A DNA stretch of 64,000 bases from Parashewanella spongiae (GTDB taxonomy: Bacteria; Pseudomonadota; Gammaproteobacteria; Enterobacterales; Shewanellaceae). Below the pieces are notes generated by a model. That model was not told the origin of the DNA. It searched no databases and saw nothing but the letters and a program-made list of their open reading frames with translations. The stretch lies in contig NZ_CP037952.1 of assembly GCF_004358345.1 (NCBI RefSeq), forward strand, positions 4,650,001 through 4,714,000, given 5' to 3'. Below are positions 19,256 to 27,672 of the stretch, piece after piece. A program made the position numbers and the translations under genes. The number at the start of each line of letters is the position of its first letter. Positions within the stretch are counted from its first letter, which is position 1.

Positions 19256-20245
19256 ATGAAAAATACTGCATTTAAACCCGTTTGGTGGGCTCGAAATTCG
19301 CACATTCAAACTATTTTGCCTTTGCTTACTAAGGTTAAAAGCCCTGCACTTACTCGGCAGCGACTTAATACGCATGACGGAGACTTTGTCGACTTAGATT
19401 GGTTAAGTCAACCTGAAAGAAATAAACCAATCGTGGTTATCATTCATGGATTAGAGGGAAGTGCACAATCTCATTACGCCCGAAGGATGTTAATGGCTTG
19501 TCAACAACAAAGTATTTGCGCCGTAGTTCATCATCATCGAAGTTGCTCAGGTGAACCCAACCAGCTTGCACGCAGTTATCACAGCGGCGATACCCAAGAT
19601 GTCACGGGGACATTGAAATTCATTAATGATACTTATCCTAATTCACCTATTTGGGCTGTGGGCTATAGTCTTGGTGGCAATGTGTTGTGTAAATACTTAG
19701 GAGAAAAACAAAGTCAAAGCCTGATTCAGCGAGCAGTAATTATATCAGCCCCTTTACAGTTAAATGCTTGTGCAAAGCGCTTAGAAAGCGGTTTTTCCAA
19801 GGTTTATCAAAGCTATTTAATCAAGCAATTACAACAAAAAACAATCAATAAAATTACTCATCCAATACTGGGTGAACACATGCCAATTTCCAAAAATGAA
19901 GTCTCAGCTTTGCGCACTTTTTATCAATTTGATGACAAAGTAACTGCACCATTACATGGCTTTGCTGGTGTCGATGATTATTATCACCGCGCCAGTGGCT
20001 TGCCTTTCATCGCCAATATCGCTGTACCAACATTAATTATCCATGCTCAGGACGACCCATTTATGACGGCTGACGTCATTCCTAACCCTGAACAACTTTC
20101 ACCTCTGGTAGAGTATGAATTACAGCCTTACGGCGGGCACGTAGGCTTTATTCAAGGAGGTAAACCTTGGCGTCCCAATTTTTATCTAGAACCACGAGTG
20201 TTAAATTTTTTATCTTGCAACAAAAACGATTCTAACAATAAGTGA
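19256..20245 (+). CDS. yheT: YheT-family alpha/beta hydrolase
   Basis: 329 residues. The opening motif FKPVWWARNSHIQTILP is characteristic of the YheT/ABHD family. VVIIHGLEGSAQSHYARRM gives the oxyanion region, GYSLGGN holds the nucleophile serine, HAQDDPF the acid and GGHVGF the histidine. The substrate is not established; family members act on esters or lipids. It overlaps or abuts yheU and is followed by prkB, the usual gammaproteobacterial order near crp. No signal peptide. Confidence 0.9.
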   Translation: MKNTAFKPVWWARNSHIQTILPLLTKVKSPALTRQRLNTHDGDFVDLDWLSQPERNKPIVVIIHGLEGSAQSHYARRMLMACQQQSICAVVHHHRSCSGEPNQLARSYHSGDTQDVTGTLKFINDTYPNSPIWAVGYSLGGNVLCKYLGEKQSQSLIQRAVIISAPLQLNACAKRLESGFSKVYQSYLIKQLQQKTINKITHPILGEHMPISKNEVSALRTFYQFDDKVTAPLHGFAGVDDYYHRASGLPFIANIAVPTLIIHAQDDPFMTADVIPNPEQLSPLVEYELQPYGGHVGFIQGGKPWRPNFYLEPRVLNFLSCNKNDSNNK

Positions 20246-20253
20246 GCAAGTCT

Positions 20254-20508
20254 ATGCTAGTGCCTTATGATGCTTTATCTGATTTACCAACAGAAACATT
20301 GGACAATCTTGTAAAAGAATATTTATTTACACAAGTCGAAGACGGTAGTTTTACTACAATGAATAATGAGCAAATAAATAGTGCTATTGAGCAATGTAAG
20401 AAAATGCTCAAACAAGGTATTTTAGTTGTTGAATACAGTGAAAATGACGAGTCAATTGGGATCCGTCACATTGATCAAATTAACGGACTAAAAAATAATG
20501 TCAGCTAG
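20254..20508 (+). CDS. yheU: UPF0270 protein YheU
   Basis: 84 residues starting MLVPYDALSDLPTETLDNL, the usual opening of the UPF0270 family. A GTG at 20242 overlapping the yheT stop would add MSKS; I prefer ATG 20254 because family members begin with ML(I/V)P. Function unknown. It overlaps prkB by 11 bases, so it is translated in the same operon. Confidence 0.85.
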   Translation: MLVPYDALSDLPTETLDNLVKEYLFTQVEDGSFTTMNNEQINSAIEQCKKMLKQGILVVEYSENDESIGIRHIDQINGLKNNVS

Positions 20509-21382
20509 ACACCCGATAATCGCAATTACGGGGTCGTCGGGTGCAGGCACGACGACCACGACCACAACTTTTACTCATATTTTCCGTCAACTTGGCATCA
20601 ACGCCGCATTGGTTGAAGGCGACAGCTTTCACAAATACACTCGTGCTGAAATGGAGCTGATGATCCGTAAGGCCCAAGAGGAAAATAAAAATGTCAGTTA
20701 CTTTGGCTCCGATGCCAATGATTTTGAAAAGCTTGAAAAGTGCTTTTTAGATTACGCTACAACAGGTCAAGGCGAAACCCGCGATTACCTTCATACCTTT
20801 GACGAAGCGGTTCCTTTTAATCAAATGCCGGGAACGTTTACTCAATGGACACCACTGCCTGATGACACGGATATGTTGTATTACGAAGGCTTACATGGTG
20901 GGGTGATAACAGACTCTACAAACGTGGCTCAACACGTCGACTTGCTCATAGGCATGGTACCTATTGTAAACCTTGAATGGATCCAAAAAATCATACGTGA
21001 CACCAAAGAGCGAGGCCATAGTCGTGAAAAAGTTATGGGCTCTATTGTTCGTAGCATGGACGATTATGTTAATCACATCACACCGCAGTTTTCACGCACA
21101 CACATCAATTTCCAGCGTGTACCAACGGTCGATACCTCTAACCCATTTAGCGCAAAAGCCATTCCGAGTTCAGACGAAAGTTTTGTCGTGATACGATTCA
21201 GAGGGATAAAAGATGTGAATTTCTCTAACTACTTACAACTTATCCAAGGATCTTTTTTATCCAGAGCTGATACCTTAGTGGTACCAGGTGGAAAAATGTC
21301 ATTGGCAATGGAAATTATTCTGACACCATTGGTAAAAGACTTACTAGACAAACGAACTGAAGCTTTAGCTTTGGAACAATGA
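20498..21382 (+). CDS. prkB: Phosphoribulokinase-like kinase PrkB
   Basis: 294 residues. The P-loop is GSSGAGTTTT, followed by EGDSFHKYTR, typical of the short bacterial PrkB (YhfF/CfxP-like) family found next to crp in enteric bacteria and Shewanella. It would phosphorylate a ribulose-5-phosphate-like substrate, but its role in organisms without RuBisCO is unclear. The start lies inside yheU, and a GC-rich hairpin follows the stop. Confidence 0.9.
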   Translation: MSARHPIIAITGSSGAGTTTTTTTFTHIFRQLGINAALVEGDSFHKYTRAEMELMIRKAQEENKNVSYFGSDANDFEKLEKCFLDYATTGQGETRDYLHTFDEAVPFNQMPGTFTQWTPLPDDTDMLYYEGLHGGVITDSTNVAQHVDLLIGMVPIVNLEWIQKIIRDTKERGHSREKVMGSIVRSMDDYVNHITPQFSRTHINFQRVPTVDTSNPFSAKAIPSSDESFVVIRFRGIKDVNFSNYLQLIQGSFLSRADTLVVPGGKMSLAMEIILTPLVKDLLDKRTEALALEQ

Positions 21383-21384
21383 AT

Positions 21385-21408
21385 CACCCCGCCCCAAGGG
21401 GCGAGGTA
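21385..21408 (+). terminator. GC-rich hairpin after prkB
   Basis: ACCCCGCCCC AA GGGGCGAGGT forms a strong stem just after the prkB stop. No long T-run follows. A near-identical hairpin with the same GAATCACC lead-in lies at 38908-38930, so this may be a mobile hairpin repeat that acts as a terminator. Confidence 0.6.
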
Positions 21409-21470
21409 TCAATTAGTTAGATAAAGACATTAGTCCGCCGCAAGCGGCTAGGAATTTACCCTACTGAGAT

Positions 21471-21655
21471 TAAAATTAAACAACCCGAATTCATCCATCA
21501 GATCAGTGCTGAACATTCATATACTTGCCAAAATCACCGCTAGCTGCGTTATAAATTTTGCAAGTAGAAACGAAGCAACGACAGTTTTGTATGTCGGTAA
21601 CCACTACTTGCTGCTATTCATACCTTGCTATCAGTAGTTTTTCTGCGTATATGAA
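21471..21655 (+). repeat. Repeat with an unoccupied family E target
   Basis: Contains AACAACCCGAATTCA, TGCTGAACATTCATATAC and GTATGTCGGTAACCACTAC. The inverted counterpart lies at about 23795-24255, where it is interrupted by a 272-bp element. This copy shows the empty site (GGTTACCGAC on the complement). Confidence 0.75.
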
Positions 21656-21679
21656 CGCTCCCTACCGATTTATTTAGGA

Positions 21680-22051
21680 TCATTCAAAAACGTGTGGGCA
21701 ACCGCCAAAATTATTAACTTGATCATTCCATCGGCGAACGTCATTCGCACGGCGCCAACGGGAATGGAAGAACTCCATTAAACAATTTCCCTGAGCCAGT
21801 TGGATAAGGATTTTGTCACCTTCATTCACTTTATCGTAATCAGGGTAACTATCTGTCTTTCCCCACGTTAAGCCACCATTTTGCTTTGCGTATTCGAGCC
21901 AAAATGGTTCAACATTCAACCAAGATTGGCGGTTGCTGTCCCACATGGTCAAAACTCCATTTTCACCTTGCTTCGCTTCACCATTTGTAGGTTCAGCTGT
22001 CGCAGCGCAAGCCGACAAGCCAAGCAATAACCCAATCGCTAATTTCTTCAT
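21680..22051 (-). CDS. Small lipoprotein of unknown function
   Basis: 123 residues. It starts MKKLAIGLLLGLSACAATAEP with the lipobox LSAC, so it should be lipidated and held in the envelope; aspartate is absent at +2, fitting outer-membrane sorting. The mature part has many aromatic residues (NRQSWLNVEPFWLEYAK) and two cysteines in the second half (GNCLMEFFHS, FGGCPHVFE). I do not recognise the family. It stands alone between repeat elements. Confidence 0.7.
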   Translation of the reverse strand: MKKLAIGLLLGLSACAATAEPTNGEAKQGENGVLTMWDSNRQSWLNVEPFWLEYAKQNGGLTWGKTDSYPDYDKVNEGDKILIQLAQGNCLMEFFHSRWRRANDVRRWNDQVNNFGGCPHVFE

Positions 22052-22098
22052 ATCATCCCCATATCGTTCACACGTAAATTCCTAATGAAAGACTGATA

Positions 22099-22759
22099 AT
22101 ACCAATTACAGTAATTAAATACTCAACTCAGAGCTAAGTACCTGATTATAAGTTATTGAGTACTTTTTTGTTCATAGTTTGAGTGCAATACAAGACGTGG
22201 GGAGGGACGCATAGCCGTAGCTATGCAACCTGAGACACAACGCTGTAGAGTGCTCAATATATGAGCAAAATGTTTAATAATTTATCGTCAGGTACTTATG
22301 TATGCGCACAAAGTACAAACGAAATTGCTGAAAACATAGTTATCTACGTTGAGATAATTTTGTGGAGTATTCTTTATAAACCAAAGTGTGCGCATACAAG
22401 CTCCCGAAGGGCAAGGCTAAAGGTTTCCATTACTGCGTTGCACGTTCTTGAATTATCCCGACAAAAGCACTAAGGGATGTCGCAGTTCAAATAATACCAA
22501 TTTAAATTTCAACGCTTAATTTGTCATACCTGCGAACGCAGGTATCCAGCGACTTGTGCCCAAATTAACCAAAGACTCTGGACTCCTGCGTTCGCAGGAG
22601 TGACGATAAAATTGGTATACATTCTTCCGCCACGTCCCTAAGTGCGTTGAACGCCAGTTTTACATGGCGGCCGTAGGGTATATAGTACTTCGAACATGCG
22701 CCTTGTACTGAAAACCTTTATCTCTTGCTGAGTGAGAGATTAATTACTGTAATTGGTAT
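22099..22759 (+). mobile_element. Family D inverted-repeat element (661 bp) with a nested insert
   Basis: Ends are ATACCAATTACAGTAATTAA at the left and its complement at the right. The interior contains palindromic pieces such as GCATAGCCGTAGCTATGC and TACGGCCGCCATG, without a convincing gene. A 165-bp family A element is inserted at 22474-22638. An inverted relative lies at 43235-44015 and a partial one at about 47625-48003. Confidence 0.75.
22474..22638 (+). mobile_element. MITE-like element, family A (165 bp), copy 1
   Basis: Ends GGGATGTCGCAGTTCAAAT and, inverted, GGGACGTGGCGGAAGAATG; TAA flanks both sides. Two strong hairpins (CATACCTGCGAACGCAGGTAT and CTCCTGCGTTCGCAGGAG) lie inside. 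Four copies of exactly the same length occur in the window. Confidence 0.85.
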
Positions 22760-22770
22760 AAGTATAGACC

Positions 22771-23538
22771 CTATGGCAGAACAATAACTTCCCGTACAGC
22801 TTGATGTTTTTGGTACAAGGCTAAACGCTGCTTTAACTCATTCGAAAGATCACTTTTCTGCTCCTCTTTTACGAATGCAATGGCTTTTGTTTGTAATTCA
22901 ATGGCGGTTTTAAATTCGCCAAGCTCGGCATAAGCCGCAGCAAGATTATCAATAATTGTCAGACTAGTAGGATTTGATAAGTAAAGCTGCTTGCCAAGTT
23001 CAACAGCACGCTCACCATTACGATATTCGGCGTCTGGACAGGTTGCCATTACCCAAACCGCGTTTGACTTAGATAACTCATCTTCAGACTGTAAAAACTG
23101 TTTAATGGCTTTGCCGCAGTTACGCTCAATGCCATCACCGCCTGCAGCATAGATAAATCCTAACCGGAAATGAGACCACTGAGTCCCCTGCTCTAAATAC
23201 CATTTTTCAGCCAACTTTAAATCTCGCGGCACCAGTTTTCCATCAAATGCAATATCAGCAATAAAACGCTGAGCTTTTTTATGACCTTGTTGTGCAGCAA
23301 GCGTTAACCAATGCACCCCAAGACCAATATCTCGTTCAATGATCCTTCCTGACATCAACAATAAGCCGTAAAGATATTGTGCTTCGGCTCTACCCTGTTC
23401 AGCTTTTACTTGAATAAATGCAATCTTACTCGCCACTTTTTCTGCTTGGGGCTGAGGAGTTGGAAACGCAAAACTTGACTGGCTAAAAAACCCCAGACAT
23501 AAGACTAAAAAACCACTGGCTAATTTCATAATGTCCAT
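22771..23538 (-). CDS. Exported Sel1-repeat (TPR-like) protein
   Basis: 255 residues. It starts with a Sec signal (LASGFLVLCLGFFSQSSFAF), then Sel1-like repeats: AEAQYLYGLLLMSGRI, GVHWLTLAAQQGHKKAQRFI and AEKWYLEQGTQWSHFRLGFI. A TPR-like part near the C-terminus has NLAAAYAELGEFKTAIELQ. Such helical solenoids are protein-binding scaffolds, and this one would act in the periplasm. Partner unknown. It is flanked by two same-orientation family A elements (22474 and 23629). Confidence 0.8.
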   Translation of the reverse strand: MDIMKLASGFLVLCLGFFSQSSFAFPTPQPQAEKVASKIAFIQVKAEQGRAEAQYLYGLLLMSGRIIERDIGLGVHWLTLAAQQGHKKAQRFIADIAFDGKLVPRDLKLAEKWYLEQGTQWSHFRLGFIYAAGGDGIERNCGKAIKQFLQSEDELSKSNAVWVMATCPDAEYRNGERAVELGKQLYLSNPTSLTIIDNLAAAYAELGEFKTAIELQTKAIAFVKEEQKSDLSNELKQRLALYQKHQAVREVIVLP

Positions 23539-23628
23539 ATCAATTATGGTAATAATATACTTTCCTCTAGTTTATCCAGATAATTATGCTGATGTCGAGT
23601 AGATACAGAGCATTCCCATTAGCTATTA

Positions 23629-23793
23629 GGGATGTCGCAGTTCAAATAATACCAATTTAAATTTCAACGCTTAATTTGTCATACCTGCGAACGCAGGTAT
23701 CTAGCGACTTGTGCCCAAATTAACCAAAGACTCTGGACTCCTGCGTTCGCAGGAGTGACGATAAAATTGGTATACATTCTTCCGCCACGTCCC
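23629..23793 (+). mobile_element. MITE-like element, family A (165 bp), copy 2
   Basis: Same ends and length as 22474-22638, here flanked by TTA on both sides, showing a three-base TWA target duplication. Confidence 0.85.
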
Positions 23794-23833
23794 TTACTGA
23801 TAGCAAGGCATGAATAGAAGCAAGTAATGATTA

Positions 23834-24105
23834 GGAACTGTCCCAAAATAATTTCCCTGTTTTGCTGTCGTTTATTTTTGAGCTTATACAAAGCGAAGAA
23901 AGTGTGGTGTGGTGTAGTTACTCTACATAAGCTTTCGACAACACAGTAGAAGCCAAAAATAAACACAGCCCAAAGGGTTACGCTTAAAATTGCCACTCTC
24001 TGCGTTACTCATCTTTCATTTAGAATAACTAAACTTCATTCTTCGCGCCTTGATATTGACAATTTTAAGCAGTAACAAATCGGTAAATTATTTAGGGACA
24101 GTTCC
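23834..24105 (+). mobile_element. MITE-like element, family E (272 bp)
   Basis: Inverted ends GGAACTGTCCCAAAATAATTT and GGAACTGTCCCTAAATAATTT, with TTA on both sides. The surrounding repeat continues across the insert as AGTAATGATTA / TTACCGAC, and the uninterrupted relative at 21590-21610 has a single TTA. This gives direct evidence of insertion with a 3-bp duplication. Confidence 0.83.
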
Positions 24106-24259
24106 TTACCGACATACAAAACTGTCGTTACTTCGTTTCTACTTGCAAAATTTATAACACAGCTAGCGGTGATTTTGGCAAGAATATGAATGTTCAGCAC
24201 TCACCTGATGGCTGAATTCGGGTTGTTTAATTTTATATTTAACTTCAATAGATTAAAGT

Positions 24260-24694
24260 TAAATTGTGCGTTCTACCGATTTATTTAGGTTGAAGTCATT
24301 TATACAATAAAAGTTCATTGCGTTTTTCTGTATCTCGCAGGTATGATATCGGGCGTCCCCCCTATTTATATGAGGTTTGTTTCTTACCTATACATCATGT
24401 TGTATTACTTATTTATTGTTGCTAAAAAACAACAATGTAAAAGCATGATCACTTTTTTTTGCATTTTCAACTTTGTAGCTTATTGAAAGTGAAGAAAAAA
24501 CTTTAAAAACAAACAAAGGTGAAACAGAGAACACTAAAGATCACCAGCCTAACCCATTAAATTAAAAGGAATATTTGAAAAAATATTGCACTGCGATTGA
24601 CGATCTAAATCAAAGTTTTATCCAAAGTAATCGCGTACATTGAATGTAATTAATTTTCTTTGATTTCATTTTTAACCGATAGAGGAACATAACT
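24260..24694 (+). promoter_or_regulatory. Likely crp promoter region
   Basis: AT-rich unique sequence upstream of crp. The start codon at 24695 has the ribosome site AGAGGA about 8 bases upstream. No half-site pair close enough to the CRP consensus was found, so autoregulation cannot be claimed from the sequence. Confidence 0.45.
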
Positions 24695-25330
24695 ATGGCT
24701 CTGATTGGTAAACCAAAACCTGATCCGACTCTCGAATGGTTTTTATCACACTGTCACATTCACAAATATCCAGCAAAAAGCACTTTAATTCACGCTGGCG
24801 AAAGCTCTGACACTTTATATTACATTGTGAAAGGGAGCGTGGCTGTACTAATTAAAGACGAAGAAGGCAAAGAAATGATTTTGTCTTACTTAAACCAAGG
24901 TGACTTTATTGGTGAAATCGGTCTTTTCGAAGAACAAGCAGAACGCACAGCATGGGTACGAGCTAAACAGGCATGTGAAATTGCAGAAATTTCCTATAAG
25001 AAATTTAAACAATTAATTCAGGTAAATCCTGAAATTCTCATGAAACTTTCTCAGCAAATGGCTTACAGGCTTCAAAGTACAAGCCAAAAAGTAGGTGATC
25101 TCGCTTTCTTAGATGTTGCAGGGCGCATTGCCCAAACATTGCTTCACTTAGCAAAACAACCTGATGCAATGACACACCCTGATGGCATGCAAATCAAAAT
25201 TACTCGTCAAGAAATTGGCCAAATTGTTGGCTGTTCAAGGGAAACTGTCGGGCGGATTTTAAAAATGTTAGAAGAGCAGAATCTCATTCAAGCACATGGT
25301 AAAACTATAGTGGTTTACGGTACTCGTTAA
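24695..25330 (+). CDS. crp: cAMP receptor protein CRP
   Basis: 211 residues, the normal length. The cyclic-nucleotide fold covers about 20-130, with the phosphate-binding cassette [21 protein letters not shown] matching the E. coli pattern. The long dimer helix follows, and the C-terminal winged helix has the recognition helix [14 protein letters not shown]. It is the global cAMP-dependent regulator of carbon use. It sits with prkB/yheU/yheT as in other gammaproteobacteria, although several kb of repeats now separate them. A group II intron begins 7 bp past the stop on the opposite strand. Confidence 0.97.
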   Translation: MALIGKPKPDPTLEWFLSHCHIHKYPAKSTLIHAGESSDTLYYIVKGSVAVLIKDEEGKEMILSYLNQGDFIGEIGLFEEQAERTAWVRAKQACEIAEISYKKFKQLIQVNPEILMKLSQQMAYRLQSTSQKVGDLAFLDVAGRIAQTLLHLAKQPDAMTHPDGMQIKITRQEIGQIVGCSRETVGRILKMLEEQNLIQAHGKTIVVYGTR

Positions 25331-25337
25331 CCTTAAT

Positions 25338-25420
25338 GTAGAGTAGGCTACTGGCTTCGCTATCGCTTATCCAGCAGCCCCTCTTCGATTCCGTGCATGA
25401 GGTTTTCCCTCACACGGCTC
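25338..25420 (-). ncRNA. Group II intron domains V and VI
   Basis: Domain V has the catalytic AGC triad (GAGCC), a GNRA-like tip and a 34-nt length. Domain VI pairs CTGCTGG with CCAGTAG and GAGGGG with CCTACTC, leaving the branch A bulged. The RNA ends ...CTCTAC. Confidence 0.8.
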
Positions 25421-25457
25421 TGTTGTTACACTTCTCTCAGCCCCTTCACTTTGCTTA

Positions 25458-26738
25458 TCATCTTGTCGTGGGTAAATACTCAAGACCAGCTTGGCGTAAT
25501 TTTTCGTAAGCACCTCGTGATAGATACTTGCTTCGACGTTGACTTAAGCGACGATGCCAGCGATAGAACCGGTTTACTACAAATCCATTTATTCTGAAAA
25601 ATACACCTCTGGGATAACCTATCCCACCAAAATAGTGTTTCCATCCCCTCAGAACTTGATTAACCTTATTTATCAGTACGCCAAGTGTATTTGAGGTTCG
25701 GTGTTTCACTATGTCTCTGAGTTTATTTTTCAGCTTTGTTTGGCTCTTCTTAGACGCCTGTATCTTGATGTAACTGGTGCCTTTGATGAGGCCTGTGATC
25801 CGTTGAAAGTTAAAACCGAGGAAATCAAACTCATTCATCAGCTTTCCCATATCCACACAGTGGGTTTTACTTTGATTTAGCTTCAGACCTTCATCACTTA
25901 ATTGCTGTGTTATCCAGTCCAGTTGCTCTTGTGTGTAGGTTTGCTTATAAAGTACAACAAAATCATCTGCATAGGTAACGATTTTACACGGTGTTTTTTC
26001 GTGTATTTTCAAACAGAAATCGTTGAGATAGATGTTAGCCAGTAGTGGAGAGATAACTCCGCCTTGCGGAGTGCCACATCGGCTTGCTTCTATTCGCCAT
26101 TTCCCGTTGACCGTCTCTATGCTGATGGGCGCTTTGATAAAGCTTTTCAGCAAACTCAGAAAGCTGCTGTCGCTTATTCGCCTTTCTACTTTTGCCATCA
26201 ACTTAGCGTGCGGGATGGTATCGAAATAGGCGCTCAAGTCAGCATCAAGTACGTGCTGATAGCCTTGTTTTAGGCTCATTTCAATGACTTTTACCGCTTG
26301 CTGGGCGCTTCGACATGGACGATAACCATAACTGTGTTCATGTAAATGAGGTTCGTAGGCGGGTTGCATCACTATTGTCATCGCCATTTGCACAATTCTG
26401 TCACTGATTATCGGGATCCCAAGTTTCCGCGTTTTGCCGTTGTCTTTGAGTATTTCTACTCGTTTGACTGGGCTAGGTCGATAGTTTTTCTGTTGTAATT
26501 GAGTTTGAATTTCTTTTAACAGCGCAACGACTTTCTTTTGCTGCTCTAGATAACTGAATGTGATGCCATCAATTCCTGCTCCGCCTTTATTGGCTTTGCA
26601 TCGTCGATAGGCTTCTTCGAGTATATCTAGGCGACTGAGTTTATCGTACAAGCTGTAAAATCGAAGCTCCGAGTTAAGCTTTGAGCGTAAGTAAAGTTTT
26701 CGCTGTAATATTCTGATATTTACTGGAGTGTTAGCCAT
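25458..26738 (-). CDS. ltrA: Group II intron reverse transcriptase/maturase
   Basis: 426 residues. Reverse-transcriptase blocks are clear: GKTRKLGIPIISDRIVQ, SYGYRPCRSAQQAV, DADLSAYFDTIPH, CGTPQGGVISPLLANIYL and the catalytic YADD in TYADDFVVL. The maturase domain X follows (LRGWKHYFGGIG). No HNH endonuclease domain is present at the C-terminus, so it should move by an endonuclease-independent route. The protein is complete and the intron RNA around it looks intact, so it may be active. Confidence 0.93.
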   Translation of the reverse strand: MANTPVNIRILQRKLYLRSKLNSELRFYSLYDKLSRLDILEEAYRRCKANKGGAGIDGITFSYLEQQKKVVALLKEIQTQLQQKNYRPSPVKRVEILKDNGKTRKLGIPIISDRIVQMAMTIVMQPAYEPHLHEHSYGYRPCRSAQQAVKVIEMSLKQGYQHVLDADLSAYFDTIPHAKLMAKVERRISDSSFLSLLKSFIKAPISIETVNGKWRIEASRCGTPQGGVISPLLANIYLNDFCLKIHEKTPCKIVTYADDFVVLYKQTYTQEQLDWITQQLSDEGLKLNQSKTHCVDMGKLMNEFDFLGFNFQRITGLIKGTSYIKIQASKKSQTKLKNKLRDIVKHRTSNTLGVLINKVNQVLRGWKHYFGGIGYPRGVFFRINGFVVNRFYRWHRRLSQRRSKYLSRGAYEKLRQAGLEYLPTTR

Positions 26739-27350
26739 ATGGCAATTTCACCTCAAAAGTTACGTTAAAAAACGGGTGTAACACTGAGCCCCTTCCCTGA
26801 TGTGAAGTTATGTTGTCTTCACGGTTAACGGTACTATGGGCTCATCCGACTGCCTGAGCGCCCTATCTGAAATTTCGGTTTACCTTATATTCGGATAGTG
26901 GAAGTCACTACCTTCCAACACTCAGGCTCTCCCACGTTCACTTTATTTCCTTCAATACATGCCACTTCATATTACGCCGGAAGATCAAACAGATGCATTT
27001 ACCAGTTGCTTCTCTGTTTGTGTCAGGGTTCGTCAACTAGGAAAGACTCCCCATCTTCATTTTTTGATTTACGACGCTTAACTGAATTCGCTTGATGCTG
27101 CGGCCTACATTGCATCTCAACCTTTATTCAAGGCCTTTGTCACAGGGCTTCATGTCATAGCGGTTACCCATTATGCATGCCCGTCAGATTTCGGGATGAA
27201 CTGGTAATTATCCCGTCAGGTACGTTTCAACCTGATGGACTTATTATAAATAATAACGTTGCTGTCTCTGGTTTATGGCCATGTAATCGCTTGGCTGCGT
27301 ATACGTTGAGACAAATCCCGCAACAGAATAAAGCGCTTCGTGGCGCTCCC

Positions 27351-27568
27351 TAGAATCATCAGTTGACTGCGTTCTCAAGCGTAGAAAAAATGGCTGATAG
27401 TAAAGCATAGCTTGCAGCAAGTAGTTATTCTACTTGCAAAAGTTACAACGCAAATAGCAGTCATTTTAGCAAGCTTGTGAGCGTAGAGCACTTCACTCAT
27501 TGGGTGAAAGCCATGATGATAAAATCATCATATTGCTCAAGCAGTTATCGTTCAACTGATGTTTTTAG
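27351..27568 (+). repeat. Family F palindromic repeat, copy 1
   Basis: Ends TAGAATCATCAGTTGACTGCG and CGTTCAACTGATGTTTTTA are inverted around ATCAGTTGA. The interior includes GCAAGTAGTTATTCTACTTGC and TCACTCATTGGGTGAAAG. Copies lie at 33797-34027 and, inverted, at 37717-37949. This copy abuts the intron's 5' side and lacks ACTCATATACTCAG near its right end. Confidence 0.8.
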
Positions 27569-27672
27569 ATTCATTTGTCAGATGTTTAATGCCAGTTTAA
27601 AAGCTGGCATATGTCACTTCAAATCGATTTTAAATAACCCCACCGCAAGCAGCAGGGCTTAGCATATAGCAA

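Larger units (their letters stand above)
23539..24694. other. Spacer upstream of crp, filled with elements
   Basis: It holds a family A element (23629-23793), a repeat interrupted by a 272-bp family E element (to about 24255), and then about 430 bp of AT-rich unique sequence leading into crp. Short frames inside are not supported as genes. Confidence 0.75.
25338..27348 (-). mobile_element. Group II intron with reverse transcriptase
   Basis: The 3' end is set by a 34-nt domain V (25387-25420; GAGCCGTGTGAGG, GAAA-type tip, GCACGGAATC on the minus strand) and a domain VI stem (25338-25386) with an unpaired A in CCTACTC. The intron-encoded protein is at 25458-26738. About 600 bp upstream hold domain I-III-like sequence, including the element GTCGGATGAGCCCATAGTACC common near bacterial intron ORFs. 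I place the 5' end at GAGCGCC (27348), tentatively. It lies just after crp in the opposite direction, and its 5' exon side abuts a 220-bp palindromic repeat. Confidence 0.8.

Noticed and set aside
22261-22473. 70-residue plus-strand frame
   Set aside because: It lies wholly inside a family D inverted-repeat element, with no ribosome site and no recognisable protein features.
23679-23996. 105-residue minus-strand frame
   Set aside because: It spans two different MITE-like elements and the joint between them; coding use is very unlikely.
25458-26738. Reverse transcriptase of a diversity-generating retroelement acting on the variable Cys-rich domains
   Set aside because: The protein has maturase domain X and is enclosed by group II intron RNA domains; no template/variable repeat pair with adenine-specific changes was seen in the array.
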